From positions 1 through 64,000 of the forward strand of contig DATGYC010000244.1 in NCBI GenBank assembly GCA_035298385.1: a DNA stretch of 64,000 nt. Direction: 5' to 3'. Position numbers and translations under genes: made by a program. The notes below the pieces were generated by a model. It was given only the letters and a program-made list of their open reading frames with translations. It was not told where the DNA came from and did not search any database. This DNA comes from DATGYC01 sp035298385 (lineage in GTDB: Bacteria; Bacillota; Sulfobacillia; Symbiobacteriales; Symbiobacteriaceae). This document shows positions 30,623 to 39,888 of this stretch, piece by piece. Numbering within the stretch: the stretch's first letter is position 1; each line of letters starts with the position of its first letter.

Positions 30623-31102
30623 TCAGTTAGCCAGGACCTCGTCAAGTAGGTGGTTGGCTGCCTTCAGATCCAAGTCACGCGCCAGGATGATCTCTGAGAG
30701 GAGGATTTGCCGCGCGTTCTCCAACATCTTTCGTTCGCCGCCCGAGAGCCCACGTTCCCGATGCCAGTGCGAGAGATTGCGCACGACCTCTGCCAATTCG
30801 AGTATGTTGCCGCTCCGGATCTTCTCCATGTTCGCCCGATAGCGCAGGTTCCAGTTCTTCTCCATGGCACACCGATGGGCTTGAAGAACCTCCATCACCT
30901 TTAGCAACATAGGCTCGGAGATTACCTTGCGAAGCCCCGTCTGTTCCAGGTTGTCACAGGGGACCATCACCTGCATCTCGGTGACTGGCAACCGCATAAT
31001 GAAGTAGCGTTTGGTCTGCCCAAAGACCTCTCGCTCTTCAATGGCCTCAATCACGCCAGCACCATGCATGGGGTAGACCACCTTGTCTCCCACCTCAAAC
31101 AT
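30623..31102 (-). CDS. carD: CarD-family RNA polymerase-binding transcription regulator
   Basis: CarD-type proteins bind the beta lobe of RNA polymerase through a Tudor-like domain and tune open-complex stability. The 159-residue product has the RID fold at the N-terminus (FEVGDKVVYPMHGAGVIEAI) and a helical C-terminal domain containing WNLRYRANMEKIRSGN. A GGAGGTGGG site and a TTGACA promoter (31159-31187) precede it. It commonly stands upstream of the PIN/TRAM-ispD-ispF cluster, as here. Confidence 0.94.
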   Translation of the reverse strand: MFEVGDKVVYPMHGAGVIEAIEEREVFGQTKRYFIMRLPVTEMQVMVPCDNLEQTGLRKVISEPMLLKVMEVLQAHRCAMEKNWNLRYRANMEKIRSGNILELAEVVRNLSHWHRERGLSGGERKMLENARQILLSEIILARDLDLKAANHLLDEVLAN

Positions 31103-31158
31103 GGGTTCCCACCTCCAGTCGGCAACCGACGCCTCCCCTGGGGGGGCGGTTCAACCCT

Positions 31159-31187
31159 ACCGTACCACTTGGGTGACTAATTGTCAA
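31159..31187 (-). promoter_or_regulatory. Promoter of carD
   Basis: TTGACA (31182-31187) and TACGGT (31159-31164) are spaced by 17 bp on the minus strand. Confidence 0.7.
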
Positions 31188-31368
31188 GAAACTCGGAATT
31201 TAACTACATAACGAGTTAACACTTATTGCGCTTCCTCGACGCTAAATCCGGTCTACGAAACTAAATATTCTACGCAACTGTACATGGCTGGTCAACGGCT
31301 TGACGTGTGGCGTCAACAACCTTATGATTCTAAGAAACTGCGGCACAAACCAGGATGCTCCCCCCGAT

Positions 31369-31397
31369 TTGTCCCGTCAGAGACTCTCTGTTAGAAT
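31369..31397 (+). promoter_or_regulatory. Promoter of the small conserved protein at 31486
   Basis: TTGTCC (31369-31374) and TAGAAT (31392-31397) are spaced by 17 bp. The remaining 31188-31368 stretch between the divergent promoters is AT-rich and holds no gene. Confidence 0.6.
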
Positions 31398-31485
31398 GGG
31401 GTATGACAGGTTCACGAAAGAGCCTGACCTCATTTCAATCGTGCGTTCTCGTCACTGACCGTGGTACGGAAGGGTGGGAAGGTCG

Positions 31486-31881
31486 ATGAAGGATCTGCTG
31501 TGTGATCAATTTCAAGAGACCGTAGGGGAAACACTAATTCGCCATCGCTCTGTGCTGGACGTCATGGCCAAGGTGCAGGAGACGACGGCTCGGACGAACC
31601 GGGCAGTCACGAAGGCGGTCACTACTTGCGGGTGTGTTCGCATTACGGCGGAGAAGCAACTGTTCCCTGTAGATGCCTCGCTCGAAGAGGCCCGAGAGAT
31701 GCTGACACACCATGTTCAGGGTGCGCTCTGTGAGCAGTGCCGTGAGATTGTGGAGCAGGAGATTGGGCATTCGCTCTTCTACATGGCGGCGCTCTGCAAC
31801 ATCTTTGATCTCAGCTTGTACGACATTCTGCTGAAAGAGCAGAAGCGGATCTCCACGCTGGGGATCTTCACCATCGGTTAG
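31486..31881 (+). CDS. Conserved small protein of unknown function (possibly DUF1573 type)
   Basis: The 131-residue product begins MKDLLCDQFQETVGETLIRH. The start at 31486 follows GGGTGGGAAGGTCG. It has a cysteine pair in VTTCGCVRITAEKQ and a CEQC motif near residue 85, and ends in ALCNIFDLSLYDILLKEQKR. I recall proteins with this opening in many clostridia, annotated DUF1573, but cannot confirm the number. The four cysteines could bind a metal. It stands alone, divergent from carD and convergent with disA. Confidence 0.75.
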   Translation: MKDLLCDQFQETVGETLIRHRSVLDVMAKVQETTARTNRAVTKAVTTCGCVRITAEKQLFPVDASLEEAREMLTHHVQGALCEQCREIVEQEIGHSLFYMAALCNIFDLSLYDILLKEQKRISTLGIFTIG

Positions 31882-31892
31882 GAAGAAGCATA

Positions 31893-31928
31893 CGGGACGG
31901 CCAGTGATGGCCGTCCCGTTATTTTTTG
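31893..31928 (+). terminator. Terminator between the small conserved gene and disA
   Basis: ACGGGACGGCC (31893-31903) pairs with GGCCGTCCCGT (31910-31920) around AGTGAT, followed by TATTTTTTG on the plus strand. The converging disA transcript can also use the stem. Confidence 0.9.
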
Positions 31929-31937
31929 TTAGCTTTC

Positions 31938-33005
31938 TTACATGTGACGCTCCAGCATCACCTGCTCCCGCAAGCGGCGGAGTCCTTCCTTGATGGCACG
32001 GGCTCGGACCTCACCGATGCCATCGACCTCATCCAATTGCTCGATGTTAGCACGCAGGATATTCGGCAGGGCGCCAAATTGGGTGACCAGGTTCTCCACC
32101 ACCGGCACCGGCAGGCGTGGAATCTTGCGCAGAATCCGGTAGCCACGCGGCGAAACCGGGGTCTCCAGAACCCCGGGGGCTGCGCCATACCCGAGCATGC
32201 GCGTGATGGTGGTCAGGTCGACCAAGTCCTCGTTCAGCCAATTGGCCATCTGCTCCCGGACCATCTCCGCTGTTCGACCTTCGCCCAACTGCATGTAATC
32301 CCGAATGATCAGGCCGCCCTCTTCAGCCACGTTGGTGACCAACTCCTCCAACTGCATGGAGACAAGGCGACCCTCATTGCCGAGTTCTGAGATGTAGCGC
32401 TCAATCTCTGCGACAATGCGCAAGACCATCTCTGTCCGCTGCACGACCAGAGCGACGTCCATCACGGTGCCGAGGTCCTCAAGCTCTAATGCAGACAGGT
32501 TGTTCAGCGCTTGGTCCAGGACCGCCTTATACCGCTCCAGGGTCTGCAGCGCCTGGTTGGCCTTGGTGAGAATCACCGAGACGTCACGCAGGACATACCG
32601 CATCGGCCCCTTGTAAAGGGAGATGACGTTCCGTCGCTGCGAGATGGCAATGACCAGCTCCCCGGTCTGCTTGGCCACACGCTCTGCTGTCCGGTGTCGA
32701 ATGCCCGTCTCCACAGACGAAATCGTGTTCTCCGGCAAGAGGGTGGCGTTGGCGTACAGAATGCGCTTGGCATCCGGGGTCAAGATCAGGGCACCGTCCA
32801 TCTTGGCCAGTTCGTAGAGCGAGGCCGGCAAGAACTCCGTGTCAATCTTGAACCCACCGTCAACGAGTTGCATCACCTGCGAGGAGTTGGAGAGTACGAT
32901 CAGGGCGCCCGTCCGGGCCCGCAGGATCGACTCCAGCCCCTCCCGCAGGGGCATACCTGGGGCGACCTGCCTCAGGACCTTCCAGAATTGCTCCCGTTCG
33001 TCCAT
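31938..33005 (-). CDS. disA: DNA-integrity scanning diadenylate cyclase DisA
   Basis: DisA makes cyclic di-AMP from two ATP and slows synthesis when it meets branched DNA. The 355-residue octamer-forming protein has the DAC domain with DGA (residues 70-72) and RHR (103-105), a helical linker and C-terminal helix-hairpin-helix motifs (NLVTQFGALPNILRANIEQL, LDEVDGIGEVRARAIKEGL). AAGGAGGTGAAGGG precedes the ATG. It follows radA by 102 bp; the radA-disA pair is conserved in Firmicutes, and RadA is known to inhibit DisA. Confidence 0.98.
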   Translation of the reverse strand: MDEREQFWKVLRQVAPGMPLREGLESILRARTGALIVLSNSSQVMQLVDGGFKIDTEFLPASLYELAKMDGALILTPDAKRILYANATLLPENTISSVETGIRHRTAERVAKQTGELVIAISQRRNVISLYKGPMRYVLRDVSVILTKANQALQTLERYKAVLDQALNNLSALELEDLGTVMDVALVVQRTEMVLRIVAEIERYISELGNEGRLVSMQLEELVTNVAEEGGLIIRDYMQLGEGRTAEMVREQMANWLNEDLVDLTTITRMLGYGAAPGVLETPVSPRGYRILRKIPRLPVPVVENLVTQFGALPNILRANIEQLDEVDGIGEVRARAIKEGLRRLREQVMLERHM

Positions 33006-33107
33006 CCCTTCACCTCCTTCTTAGGCAACGTTTTCGTTTCCCATTTTACGGGTGCGGACGCGGGGACGCAAGAAATCCCCCATCAGTCCGAACCTTGCTG
33101 AACCTTG

Positions 33108-34487
33108 TTAGAAGAAGTCGAGGGCGGAGCCCAGCGCTTCCATCACCGTCTCAACCCCGACTACTTGCAGGTCAGTCTTGAACGAGATCCCGCGCAGATT
33201 AGCCTGCGGCAGGATCGCCCGCTTAAAGCCCATCTTCTCGGCCTCTCGCACCCGCTGCTCAACGTTGGAGACCGCCCGCACCTCACCGGCCAGTCCGACT
33301 TCACCAAAGGCGACGGCTGTCGGATCGGCCCGAACATCCCGGAAGGACGAGGCTAGGGCGATCGCCAGACCCAGGTCGACGGCGGGCTCGTCTACAGCAA
33401 TCCCGCCCGCTACCTTGACATAGGCATCATGGTTGCCTAGGAGGAGCCCTACCCGCTTCTCTAGCACCGCCAGGACCAATTGAACCCGCTTGAGGTCGAT
33501 TCCGTCCGCAGTCCGCCGAGGGGTGCCAAAGATGGTCGAGGAGACGAGTGCCTGAACCTCGACCAGGACCGGACGCGTTCCCTCTACCGTCGGCACGACG
33601 ATCGAGCCGGCCACGTCGACGGGCCGCTCCGCCAAGAAGAGGGCTGAAGCGTCCGGGACATCAACCAGGCCAGACTCTCGCATCTCGAAGAGGCCCATCT
33701 CGTTGGTGGAGCCAAAGCGGTTCTTGACCGCCCGCAAGACGCGGAACTGGGCATGACGGTCGCCCTCAAAGTAGAGCACCGTATCGACGATGTGTTCAAG
33801 AACCCGGGGACCGGCCAGGGCGCCCTCCTTCGTCACATGACCTACGAGGAATGTCGGCACTCCTTCGCCCTTGGCCAGACGCAAAAGTTGGGCCGAACAC
33901 TCGCGGACCTGGCTGACCGAACCCGGCGCGGACTGGATCTCCGGCCGGTAGACCGTCTGGATCGAGTCCACGATCAAGAGGGCAGGGCGAAGTTGCCGGG
34001 CGTGCTCCTCAATCAGGTCCAGGTTCGTCTCTGCTAGCACGTAGAGCCGCTCACCGCCCACACCCAACCGATCCGCCCGCAGCTTCAACTGCCGAGCTGA
34101 CTCCTCGCCCGAGACGTAGAGGACCGCCCCCTGTCCCACCGCTACCTGGCTAGCGAGTTGGAGAAGGATCGTCGACTTGCCAATGCCCGGATCACCGCCC
34201 ACGAGGACAAGGGACCCAGGCACGATTCCGCCACCCAGCACCCGGTCCATCTCGCCGGAGCCGGAGGCGAACCGTGGGGCATCCGCTACCTGCACCTCGC
34301 TAATAATGACCGGCTTCTCACCCATGGAGAGCCCCGGCGAGATTCCCACCCGGCCTGCCGGTTCCGCTCGTAGCGTCTCCTCCACCATGGAGTTCCACTC
34401 ACCGCAGCCAGGGCAACGCCCCTGCCACTTGGGTGCGTCGAAGCCACAGTTCTGACAGACGTAGACCGTCTTCTTCTTCGTGCTCAT
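33108..34487 (-). CDS. radA: DNA repair protein RadA
   Basis: RadA is a RecA-like ATPase that processes recombination intermediates. The 459-residue protein has the zinc finger C11-C14-C25-C28, the Walker A GDPGIGKST (residues 98-106), the RadA-specific KNRFGS motif and a C-terminal Lon-protease-like domain (PAVDLGLAIALASSFRD, FGEVGLAGEVRAVSN). The ATG at 34487 has only a modest AGGTGAT site. No clear promoter could be read in 34488-34624, which holds no other gene. Confidence 0.98.
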   Translation of the reverse strand: MSTKKKTVYVCQNCGFDAPKWQGRCPGCGEWNSMVEETLRAEPAGRVGISPGLSMGEKPVIISEVQVADAPRFASGSGEMDRVLGGGIVPGSLVLVGGDPGIGKSTILLQLASQVAVGQGAVLYVSGEESARQLKLRADRLGVGGERLYVLAETNLDLIEEHARQLRPALLIVDSIQTVYRPEIQSAPGSVSQVRECSAQLLRLAKGEGVPTFLVGHVTKEGALAGPRVLEHIVDTVLYFEGDRHAQFRVLRAVKNRFGSTNEMGLFEMRESGLVDVPDASALFLAERPVDVAGSIVVPTVEGTRPVLVEVQALVSSTIFGTPRRTADGIDLKRVQLVLAVLEKRVGLLLGNHDAYVKVAGGIAVDEPAVDLGLAIALASSFRDVRADPTAVAFGEVGLAGEVRAVSNVEQRVREAEKMGFKRAILPQANLRGISFKTDLQVVGVETVMEALGSALDFF

Positions 34488-34624
34488 CCGATTCGATCAC
34501 CTGTGCCTTCTTTACATGGCCTGCTTTAGAAGTCGCCCTGTAGGGAAGGTTCCCCTCACAGCTTCCCCACACCTGTCCAAAGGAGACCCGTAGCCTCTTC
34601 AAGATCTAGCTCTACCCATCATAG

Positions 34625-34657
34625 CGAAAAGGCCCAGTGCTCTAGAGCACTGGGCCT
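34625..34657 (-). terminator. Terminator of the RRM-protein gene
   Basis: AGGCCCAGTGCTC (34630-34642) pairs perfectly with 34645-34657, with TTTT following on the minus strand. Confidence 0.88.
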
Positions 34658-34674
34658 CGTCAAATCAGCGTCGA

Positions 34675-35007
34675 TTAGAAGCGACGGCCGCCGCCGCCAC
34701 CGCCACCGCCACGGTTGCCACCGAAGCCGCCACGGCCACCGCCGCCGCCAGCCGGACGATCCTCACGGGGCTTAGCCTCGTTGACGGTCAGGGCACGGCC
34801 GCCCCACTCAGCGCCGTTCAGGGCGTTGATGACCTCTTCAGCCTTGTCGGCCGGAACCTCGACGAAACCGAAGCCACGGGAGCGACCGGTCTCACGGTCG
34901 GTCGCAACCCGAGCGGAGATAACCTCCGCGTACGGGGTGACGGCGGACTCGAGATCCTGGTTGGTCACGGTCCAGGGCAGGTTGCCGAAGTAGAGATTCT
35001 TGGTCAT
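34675..35007 (-). CDS. RRM-domain RNA-binding protein with glycine-rich tail
   Basis: The 110-residue protein starts at ATG 35007 after AAGGAGC. It has one RRM: RNP2 LYFGNL at residues 5-10 and RNP1 RGFGFVEV at residues 44-51. The glycine/arginine-rich tail from about residue 87 (GGGGGRGGFGGNRGG and on) is low complexity. This layout resembles the cold-induced Rbp proteins of cyanobacteria; RRM proteins are scattered in other bacteria, where the role is poorly defined. Two promoters upstream suggest strong or condition-dependent expression. Confidence 0.93.
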   Translation of the reverse strand: MTKNLYFGNLPWTVTNQDLESAVTPYAEVISARVATDRETGRSRGFGFVEVPADKAEEVINALNGAEWGGRALTVNEAKPREDRPAGGGGGRGGFGGNRGGGGGGGGRRF

Positions 35008-35104
35008 GTTCTTCGTGCTCCTTCTCACCAATTACTATCGTGTTCCAGTGCACGAAGACAGCTTCTCTGCAAAGCCAACCCGCTCCCGGACGAACGATGG
35101 TTTC

Positions 35105-35134
35105 ATTATACCGCAGCGCGGGAGTGACTGTAAA
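35105..35134 (-). promoter_or_regulatory. Proximal promoter of the RRM-protein gene
   Basis: TTTACA (35129-35134) and TATAAT (35105-35110) are spaced by 18 bp on the minus strand, leaving a leader of about 90 nt. Confidence 0.82.
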
Positions 35135-35141
35135 CCCGCCG

Positions 35142-35170
35142 GGTATAGGACAAGTATGCCCTCCTGTCAA
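35142..35170 (-). promoter_or_regulatory. Distal promoter of the RRM-protein gene
   Basis: TTGACA (35165-35170) and TATACC (35142-35147) are spaced by 17 bp on the minus strand, immediately upstream of the proximal promoter. Confidence 0.7.
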
Positions 35171-35263
35171 GCCCCTTTATACAGTATCTCGCAAATTTCG
35201 TGCAGGAAAATATCAGGATTACGGGAATACTGACCGAGAGAGTTCCCTCAGGAGGTCGTTTTC

Positions 35264-35560
35264 ATGCCCCAGACCAGTCGCCGCACCCTCACCCCGGCTA
35301 CCCTAGCCCTGATTCTGACAGCCCTGCCCTTCCTGACCGCCTCGGCCATGTTGGCCCTTTCCACGGGTCTGCGCTGGAGCGGCCTGCTCCTCACCTTCGT
35401 GCAGTTTACTGGCCCTTTCATGTTCATCCTGTTCATTCTGGGCTCTGGTGCTTTGCTTTACGCTACCACCCGGACAGAGCGACTGACCGACTGGCGGTTG
35501 ATCCTCTCCGCCCTCTGCCTAGCTGGGGCGCTCGTGAACTTTACGCTCTACTCGAGGTGA
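35264..35560 (+). CDS. Small three-helix membrane protein
   Basis: The 98-residue product has three hydrophobic segments: ATLALILTALPFLTASAML, LLLTFVQFTGPFMFILFILG and LILSALCLAGALVNFTLYS. AGGAGGTCGTTTTC precedes the ATG. The next gene, an acetyltransferase, starts seven bases after its stop, so the two are co-transcribed. I do not recognise the family. It is divergent from the RRM gene. Confidence 0.75.
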   Translation: MPQTSRRTLTPATLALILTALPFLTASAMLALSTGLRWSGLLLTFVQFTGPFMFILFILGSGALLYATTRTERLTDWRLILSALCLAGALVNFTLYSR

Positions 35561-35567
35561 TGCTGGT

Positions 35568-36140
35568 ATGACCGAACGGGAGAAGATGGTGACGGGCGAA
35601 CTCTACAACGCGATGGACCCTGAGCTCGTGACCATGCGTGAACGGGTTCGCCATCTCTTTGTCGAGTTCAACCAGACCGGACCGGACCATGAACGCCGGG
35701 CTGCCCTGGTACGACAGATCTTTGATCGCTCTGAGCATGTCCCGTATATGGAGCCGCCCTTCTTCTGCGATTACGGCACGAACATCAGGTTCGGCAAGGG
35801 TTGCTTCCTCAACTTTGACTGCGTCATCCTGGACGTCGCGCCGGTTGAGATTGGCGATAACTTCATGGCGGCCACGAAGGTCCAACTGATCACAGCGACT
35901 CACCCGCTGGATGCTACCAAACGCACCTCTGGCCTCGAGTATGGCAAGCCAATCAAGATTGGTGACAACTGCTGGTTAGGCGCCGGAGCGATCGTTCTGC
36001 CGGGCGTGACGATCGGAAACAACGTGGTCGTGGGCGCCGGGTCTGTCGTGACCAAGAATCTGCCGGACAATGTCGTCGTGGCGGGGAACCCAGCCCGGAT
36101 CATCCGCGAGTTGGGTGATGGCGGTAGCCATCCCTTGTAA
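35568..36140 (+). CDS. Maltose/galactoside O-acetyltransferase-type hexapeptide transferase
   Basis: The 190-residue product has the N-terminal Mac domain (EKMVTGELYNAMDPELVTMR) and a left-handed beta helix with the catalytic histidine in LITATHPLDA and CoA-binding repeats (IKIGDNCWLGAGAIVLPGVT, IGNNVVVGAGSVVTKNLPDN). This is the Maa/LacA layout, whose members acetylate sugars. The true acceptor is unknown. GAGGTGATGCTGGT precedes the ATG. It is the second gene of a two-gene unit and is closed by the terminator at 36160-36193. Confidence 0.9.
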   Translation: MTEREKMVTGELYNAMDPELVTMRERVRHLFVEFNQTGPDHERRAALVRQIFDRSEHVPYMEPPFFCDYGTNIRFGKGCFLNFDCVILDVAPVEIGDNFMAATKVQLITATHPLDATKRTSGLEYGKPIKIGDNCWLGAGAIVLPGVTIGNNVVVGAGSVVTKNLPDNVVVAGNPARIIRELGDGGSHPL

Positions 36141-36159
36141 TCGCTCGTCTAGCCGTTAA

Positions 36160-36193
36160 AAGGAGGAGCCACCCAAACCGGGTGGCTCCTTTC
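36160..36193. terminator. Bidirectional terminator between the acetyltransferase gene and clpC
   Basis: AGGAGCCACCC (36164-36174) pairs with GGGTGGCTCCT (36180-36190). TTTCGCTTTA follows on the plus strand and TTTTAACGG on the minus strand. Confidence 0.85.
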
Positions 36194-36196
36194 GCT

Positions 36197-38725
36197 TTAC
36201 TCGCTCTTTGCTTCGCTGGCGGTAGCCTCGCTGGCGGTAGCCTCCAGGGCGCCCACCGTCTGGGCGTTCGGCTCCGTCCGCTGGAAGACCATGGTGCCAT
36301 CCTCGTCGACGACCACATGGACCTGCTCGCCCCACTTAAAGGGCTTGCGCAGCATCTCCTCCGAGAGCGGATCCTCCAGCAGGCGCTGGATCGCCCGGCG
36401 GAGCGGACGAGCGCCGTAAGTCGGGTCGTAGCCCTCGGTCACCAGCTTCTCCAGCGCAGCTTCGGAGATCGTCAGGGTGGCGCCGAGCTCCTTCACCCGC
36501 ACGGCCACCTTCTTGACCTCCAGGCCAACGATCGACTTCAGGTGCTCCTTATCCAGGGCGTGGAAGATGATCAGGTCATCCAGCCGGTTGATAAACTCCG
36601 GCCGGAAGAGCTTCTTCACCTCTTCCATCACCCGGGACTTCATCTTGTCATGCGCGGCCTCCGAGGACTCAGCCGTAGCAAAGCCGAGTTGCTTGTCGCC
36701 GCGGATCACCTGGGCGCCCGCGTTGGACGTCATGATGATCACGGTGTTCCGGAAGTCGACCGTCCGGCCCTTGGCCTCGGTCAGCCGGCCATCCTCCAAC
36801 ACCTGCAACAGGATGTTGAAGACCTCCGGATGCGCCTTCTCGATCTCATCGAGCAGGACGACCGAGTAGGGGCGCCGCCGGACCGCCTCCGTCAGCTGGC
36901 CGCCCTCATCGTACCCGACGTAGCCAGGCGGGGCGCCAACCAGACGAGAGGTGGTGTGCCGCTCCATGTACTCGGACATGTCGATCCGAATGACCGCGTC
37001 CTCGTCGCCAAAGAGCGCCTCTGCCAGGGCCCGGGCCAGGTGGGTCTTACCGGTACCGGTCGGGCCGAGGAAGATGAAGGAGCCGATCGGACGCTTGGGA
37101 TCCTTCAGGCCCGCACGGGCCCGGCGGATCGCCTTGGAGACCGCCTTGACGGCCTCATCCTGACCAACGACCTTCTCGTGCAGAATCGACTCGAGGTTGA
37201 GCATGCGGCTCGACTCATCCATGGTCAGCTTGGCGGCCGGGATCCCGGTCCAGGAGGCGATGATATGGGCGATATCATCCTCCGTCACCGTGGACTTGTT
37301 GGTCACCTTCTTCTGCTGCCACTCATGCTTGTGCCGCTCCAGCTCTTCCTTCAGCTTCGTCTCCTTGTCACGGAGGCGGGCTGCCTTCTCAAACTCCTGA
37401 CCCTGGACGGCGGCCTCCTTCTCCTTCTTCACCTCATCCAACCGAGCTTCGAGCTCCTTCAGGTCGGGCGGGGCAACGAAGGTGGAGAGGCGGACCTTGG
37501 ATGCGGCCTCGTCGATCAAGTCGACCGCCTTGTCCGGCAGGAAGCGGTCGGTCACGTAGCGATCGGAGAGGCGGACGGCAGCCTCGATGGCGGCGTCCGT
37601 GATCTCGACCCGGTGGTGGGCCTCGTAGCGGTCCCGCAGACCCTTCAGGATCTGAATCGCATCATCAGCGTCCGGCTCGTCAACCTTGACCGGCTGGAAG
37701 CGACGCTCCAGGGCGGAGTCCTTCTCGACGTGCTTCCGGTACTCGTCGATCGTGGTCGCACCGATCGCCTGCATCTCACCGCGGGCGAGGGCGGGCTTCA
37801 GGATGTTGGAGGCGTCGATGGCGCCCTCGGCTGCACCAGCGCCGATGATCGTGTGCAGCTCATCGATAAAGAGGATCACGTTGCCAGCCTGGCGGATCTC
37901 CTCCATCACCTTCTTGAGCCGCTCCTCGAACTCGCCGCGGTACTTCGAACCGGCGACCAGCGAGGCGAGGTCAAGCGAGACGACCCGCTTCTCCTTCAGG
38001 ATCTCCGGGACACGACCGTCCGTGATCCGCTGGGCGAGGCCCTCGGCGATCGCTGTCTTGCCGACGCCGGGCTCACCGATCAGGACTGGGTTGTTCTTCG
38101 TCCGGCGGGAGAGGATCTGGATCACCCGCTCGATCTCCTTCTCACGGCCGATCACGGGATCCAGCTTGCCATCTCGCGCATGATTGTTCAGATCACGCCC
38201 GAACTGGTCGAGCGTGGAGGTGTTCGTCTTACCGGACTTCTGCCCCTTGCTGCCCGACGGCGCCGGGCTACCGCCCGTTGGGGTCGGGGTACCGCCGAGC
38301 AGGTGGACGACCTGGTTGCGGACCCGCTCGAGGTCGGCGTTCAGGTTCTGCAAGACCTGCGCAGCGACGCCCTCGCCCTCACGGATCAAGCCGAGGAGCA
38401 GATGCTCTGTGCCTACGTAGTTATGGCCCAGGAGGCGGGCTTCCTCGATCGCTAGCTCGACCGTCACCTTCTTGGCTCGGGGCGTAAAGGTGATCTCGCC
38501 ACGGGTGGAGGCGGTCCCCTTGCCGATCATCTTCTCGACTTCGGAGCGCACCTGCTCCAGGGAGATACCGAGGGCCTGCAACGCCTTGGCGGCGAGCCCC
38601 TCCCCCTCACGAATCAAGCCGAGAAGCAGATGCTCCGTGCCTACGTAGTCATAGTTAAGGCGCCGGGCCTCATCCTGGGCGAGGACAATCACCCGCTGCG
38701 CCCGCTCCGTGTACCGGCTGAACAT
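36197..38725 (-). CDS. clpC: ATP-dependent Clp protease ATP-binding subunit ClpC
   Basis: ClpC is the class III Hsp100 unfoldase that feeds ClpP and, in Firmicutes, degrades arginine-phosphorylated proteins. The 842-residue product has two N-terminal Clp repeats (each with [17 protein letters not shown]), a first AAA module (Walker A GEPGVGKT), a middle coiled-coil domain containing a UVR-like segment ([20 protein letters not shown]) and a second AAA module (GPTGTGKT). The C-terminal tail ends in a degenerate duplicated string ([14 protein letters not shown]) that is low complexity. It closes the ctsR-mcsA-mcsB-clpC operon. Confidence 0.98.
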   Translation of the reverse strand: MFSRYTERAQRVIVLAQDEARRLNYDYVGTEHLLLGLIREGEGLAAKALQALGISLEQVRSEVEKMIGKGTASTRGEITFTPRAKKVTVELAIEEARLLGHNYVGTEHLLLGLIREGEGVAAQVLQNLNADLERVRNQVVHLLGGTPTPTGGSPAPSGSKGQKSGKTNTSTLDQFGRDLNNHARDGKLDPVIGREKEIERVIQILSRRTKNNPVLIGEPGVGKTAIAEGLAQRITDGRVPEILKEKRVVSLDLASLVAGSKYRGEFEERLKKVMEEIRQAGNVILFIDELHTIIGAGAAEGAIDASNILKPALARGEMQAIGATTIDEYRKHVEKDSALERRFQPVKVDEPDADDAIQILKGLRDRYEAHHRVEITDAAIEAAVRLSDRYVTDRFLPDKAVDLIDEAASKVRLSTFVAPPDLKELEARLDEVKKEKEAAVQGQEFEKAARLRDKETKLKEELERHKHEWQQKKVTNKSTVTEDDIAHIIASWTGIPAAKLTMDESSRMLNLESILHEKVVGQDEAVKAVSKAIRRARAGLKDPKRPIGSFIFLGPTGTGKTHLARALAEALFGDEDAVIRIDMSEYMERHTTSRLVGAPPGYVGYDEGGQLTEAVRRRPYSVVLLDEIEKAHPEVFNILLQVLEDGRLTEAKGRTVDFRNTVIIMTSNAGAQVIRGDKQLGFATAESSEAAHDKMKSRVMEEVKKLFRPEFINRLDDLIIFHALDKEHLKSIVGLEVKKVAVRVKELGATLTISEAALEKLVTEGYDPTYGARPLRRAIQRLLEDPLSEEMLRKPFKWGEQVHVVVDEDGTMVFQRTEPNAQTVGALEATASEATASEAKSE

Positions 38726-38822
38726 GAGTCATAACCCCCTTCTGATCTCTTTACTATACGTGAATGCGCTCCTGCAGCGCTTGGTACTTGTACGTCTCTT
38801 CAGAACTGCACGGAGATACGCC

Positions 38823-39884
38823 CTAGTGGGCTGCCAACCGCTCCCGAATCAACTGTGCCCTGCGCACATCGCGTGCGACGGCGTCCAGCTCCTCCCCTGC
38901 CTGCTTCTGCAGGAAGGCGGGCTGCATCTGGATCATCAGCTCATTCAGCAGGCGGACATTCAGTTCCGGGAATAGACCGAGATCGACGCCCAATCGAACG
39001 TCGGAGAGGAAGCGCATCGCTTCATTCGAGGTGATGATCCGGGCATTAGCCAGGACCCCATAGGAGCGACAGACCTGATCCTCAACGTGGAGCTTGTTCT
39101 CTCGGTACAGGTGGGCCCGGGACTCCTTCTCCAACTCGACAACCTTGGCCCCAACGACCTGAAGGGCCTGGACGATCTCTTCTTCCGACTTGCCAAGGGA
39201 GTTCTGATTGGAGATCTGGAAGATCTGGCCGGAGGCTTCGGTCCCCTCACCATAGAGGCCCCGAACAACGAGACCCAGCTGGGCGAGGTGGCGGAAGAGA
39301 TGACCGGCCTGCTGGGTTAGAACAAGCCCGGGGAGGTGGGCCATCAGGGAGGCACGCATCCCGGTACCCAGGTTGGTGGGACATGCGGTCAGGTAGCCCC
39401 GCTGCGGGTGGAAGGCGTAGGAGAGCTTCTGCTCCAGGGCGTCATCCACCAGGTTGACAGTCTGCCAGGTCTCCTCGAGCTGCAGGCCAGGGGCCAGGCA
39501 CTGAATCCGCAGGTGGTCCTCTTCATTGACCATGATCGAGACCGCTTCATCCCCAGAGATGGCGACGGCTTTGCCCTGGACCTCCCCCGCCTGCTGCGGG
39601 GAGATCAGATGCTTGTCGACCAGGACCTGGCGATCGAGCGAGGGGCGATCGGCTAGGCGGTAGAGTTCGACCTTCGATGGTAGCCCCATCAGGTTGATCT
39701 CCTTTACCCCTGTCTCGACCTGTTTGATCACATTCTCAGCCTGGGAGTCCGGTAGTCGATGTGGGAAAGGGACCTGATCGAGGTTCCGGGCCAGGCGAAT
39801 TCGGCTGGAGAGGACGACCTCCGGGTAGGGCCCGGTGGCCTCGGTCCAACGGCTTGCCGGCTTCGTTACCAGCTGATTCCACAT
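38823..39884 (-). CDS. mcsB: Protein arginine kinase McsB
   Basis: McsB phosphorylates arginines on misfolded proteins, marking them for ClpCP, and inactivates CtsR. The 353-residue product (ATG 39884 after GGGGGGAAG) shows the phosphagen-kinase fold, the conserved SSRIRLARN motif and the active-site cysteine C168 in LTACPTNLGTG. An upstream in-frame reading to 39959 overlaps mcsA and is rejected. It starts four bases after the mcsA stop. Confidence 0.97.
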   Translation of the reverse strand: MWNQLVTKPASRWTEATGPYPEVVLSSRIRLARNLDQVPFPHRLPDSQAENVIKQVETGVKEINLMGLPSKVELYRLADRPSLDRQVLVDKHLISPQQAGEVQGKAVAISGDEAVSIMVNEEDHLRIQCLAPGLQLEETWQTVNLVDDALEQKLSYAFHPQRGYLTACPTNLGTGMRASLMAHLPGLVLTQQAGHLFRHLAQLGLVVRGLYGEGTEASGQIFQISNQNSLGKSEEEIVQALQVVGAKVVELEKESRAHLYRENKLHVEDQVCRSYGVLANARIITSNEAMRFLSDVRLGVDLGLFPELNVRLLNELMIQMQPAFLQKQAGEELDAVARDVRRAQLIRERLAAH

Positions 39885-39888
39885 GACC

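Noticed and set aside
36182..38455. 757-codon plus-strand frame
   Set aside because: Antisense shadow of clpC.
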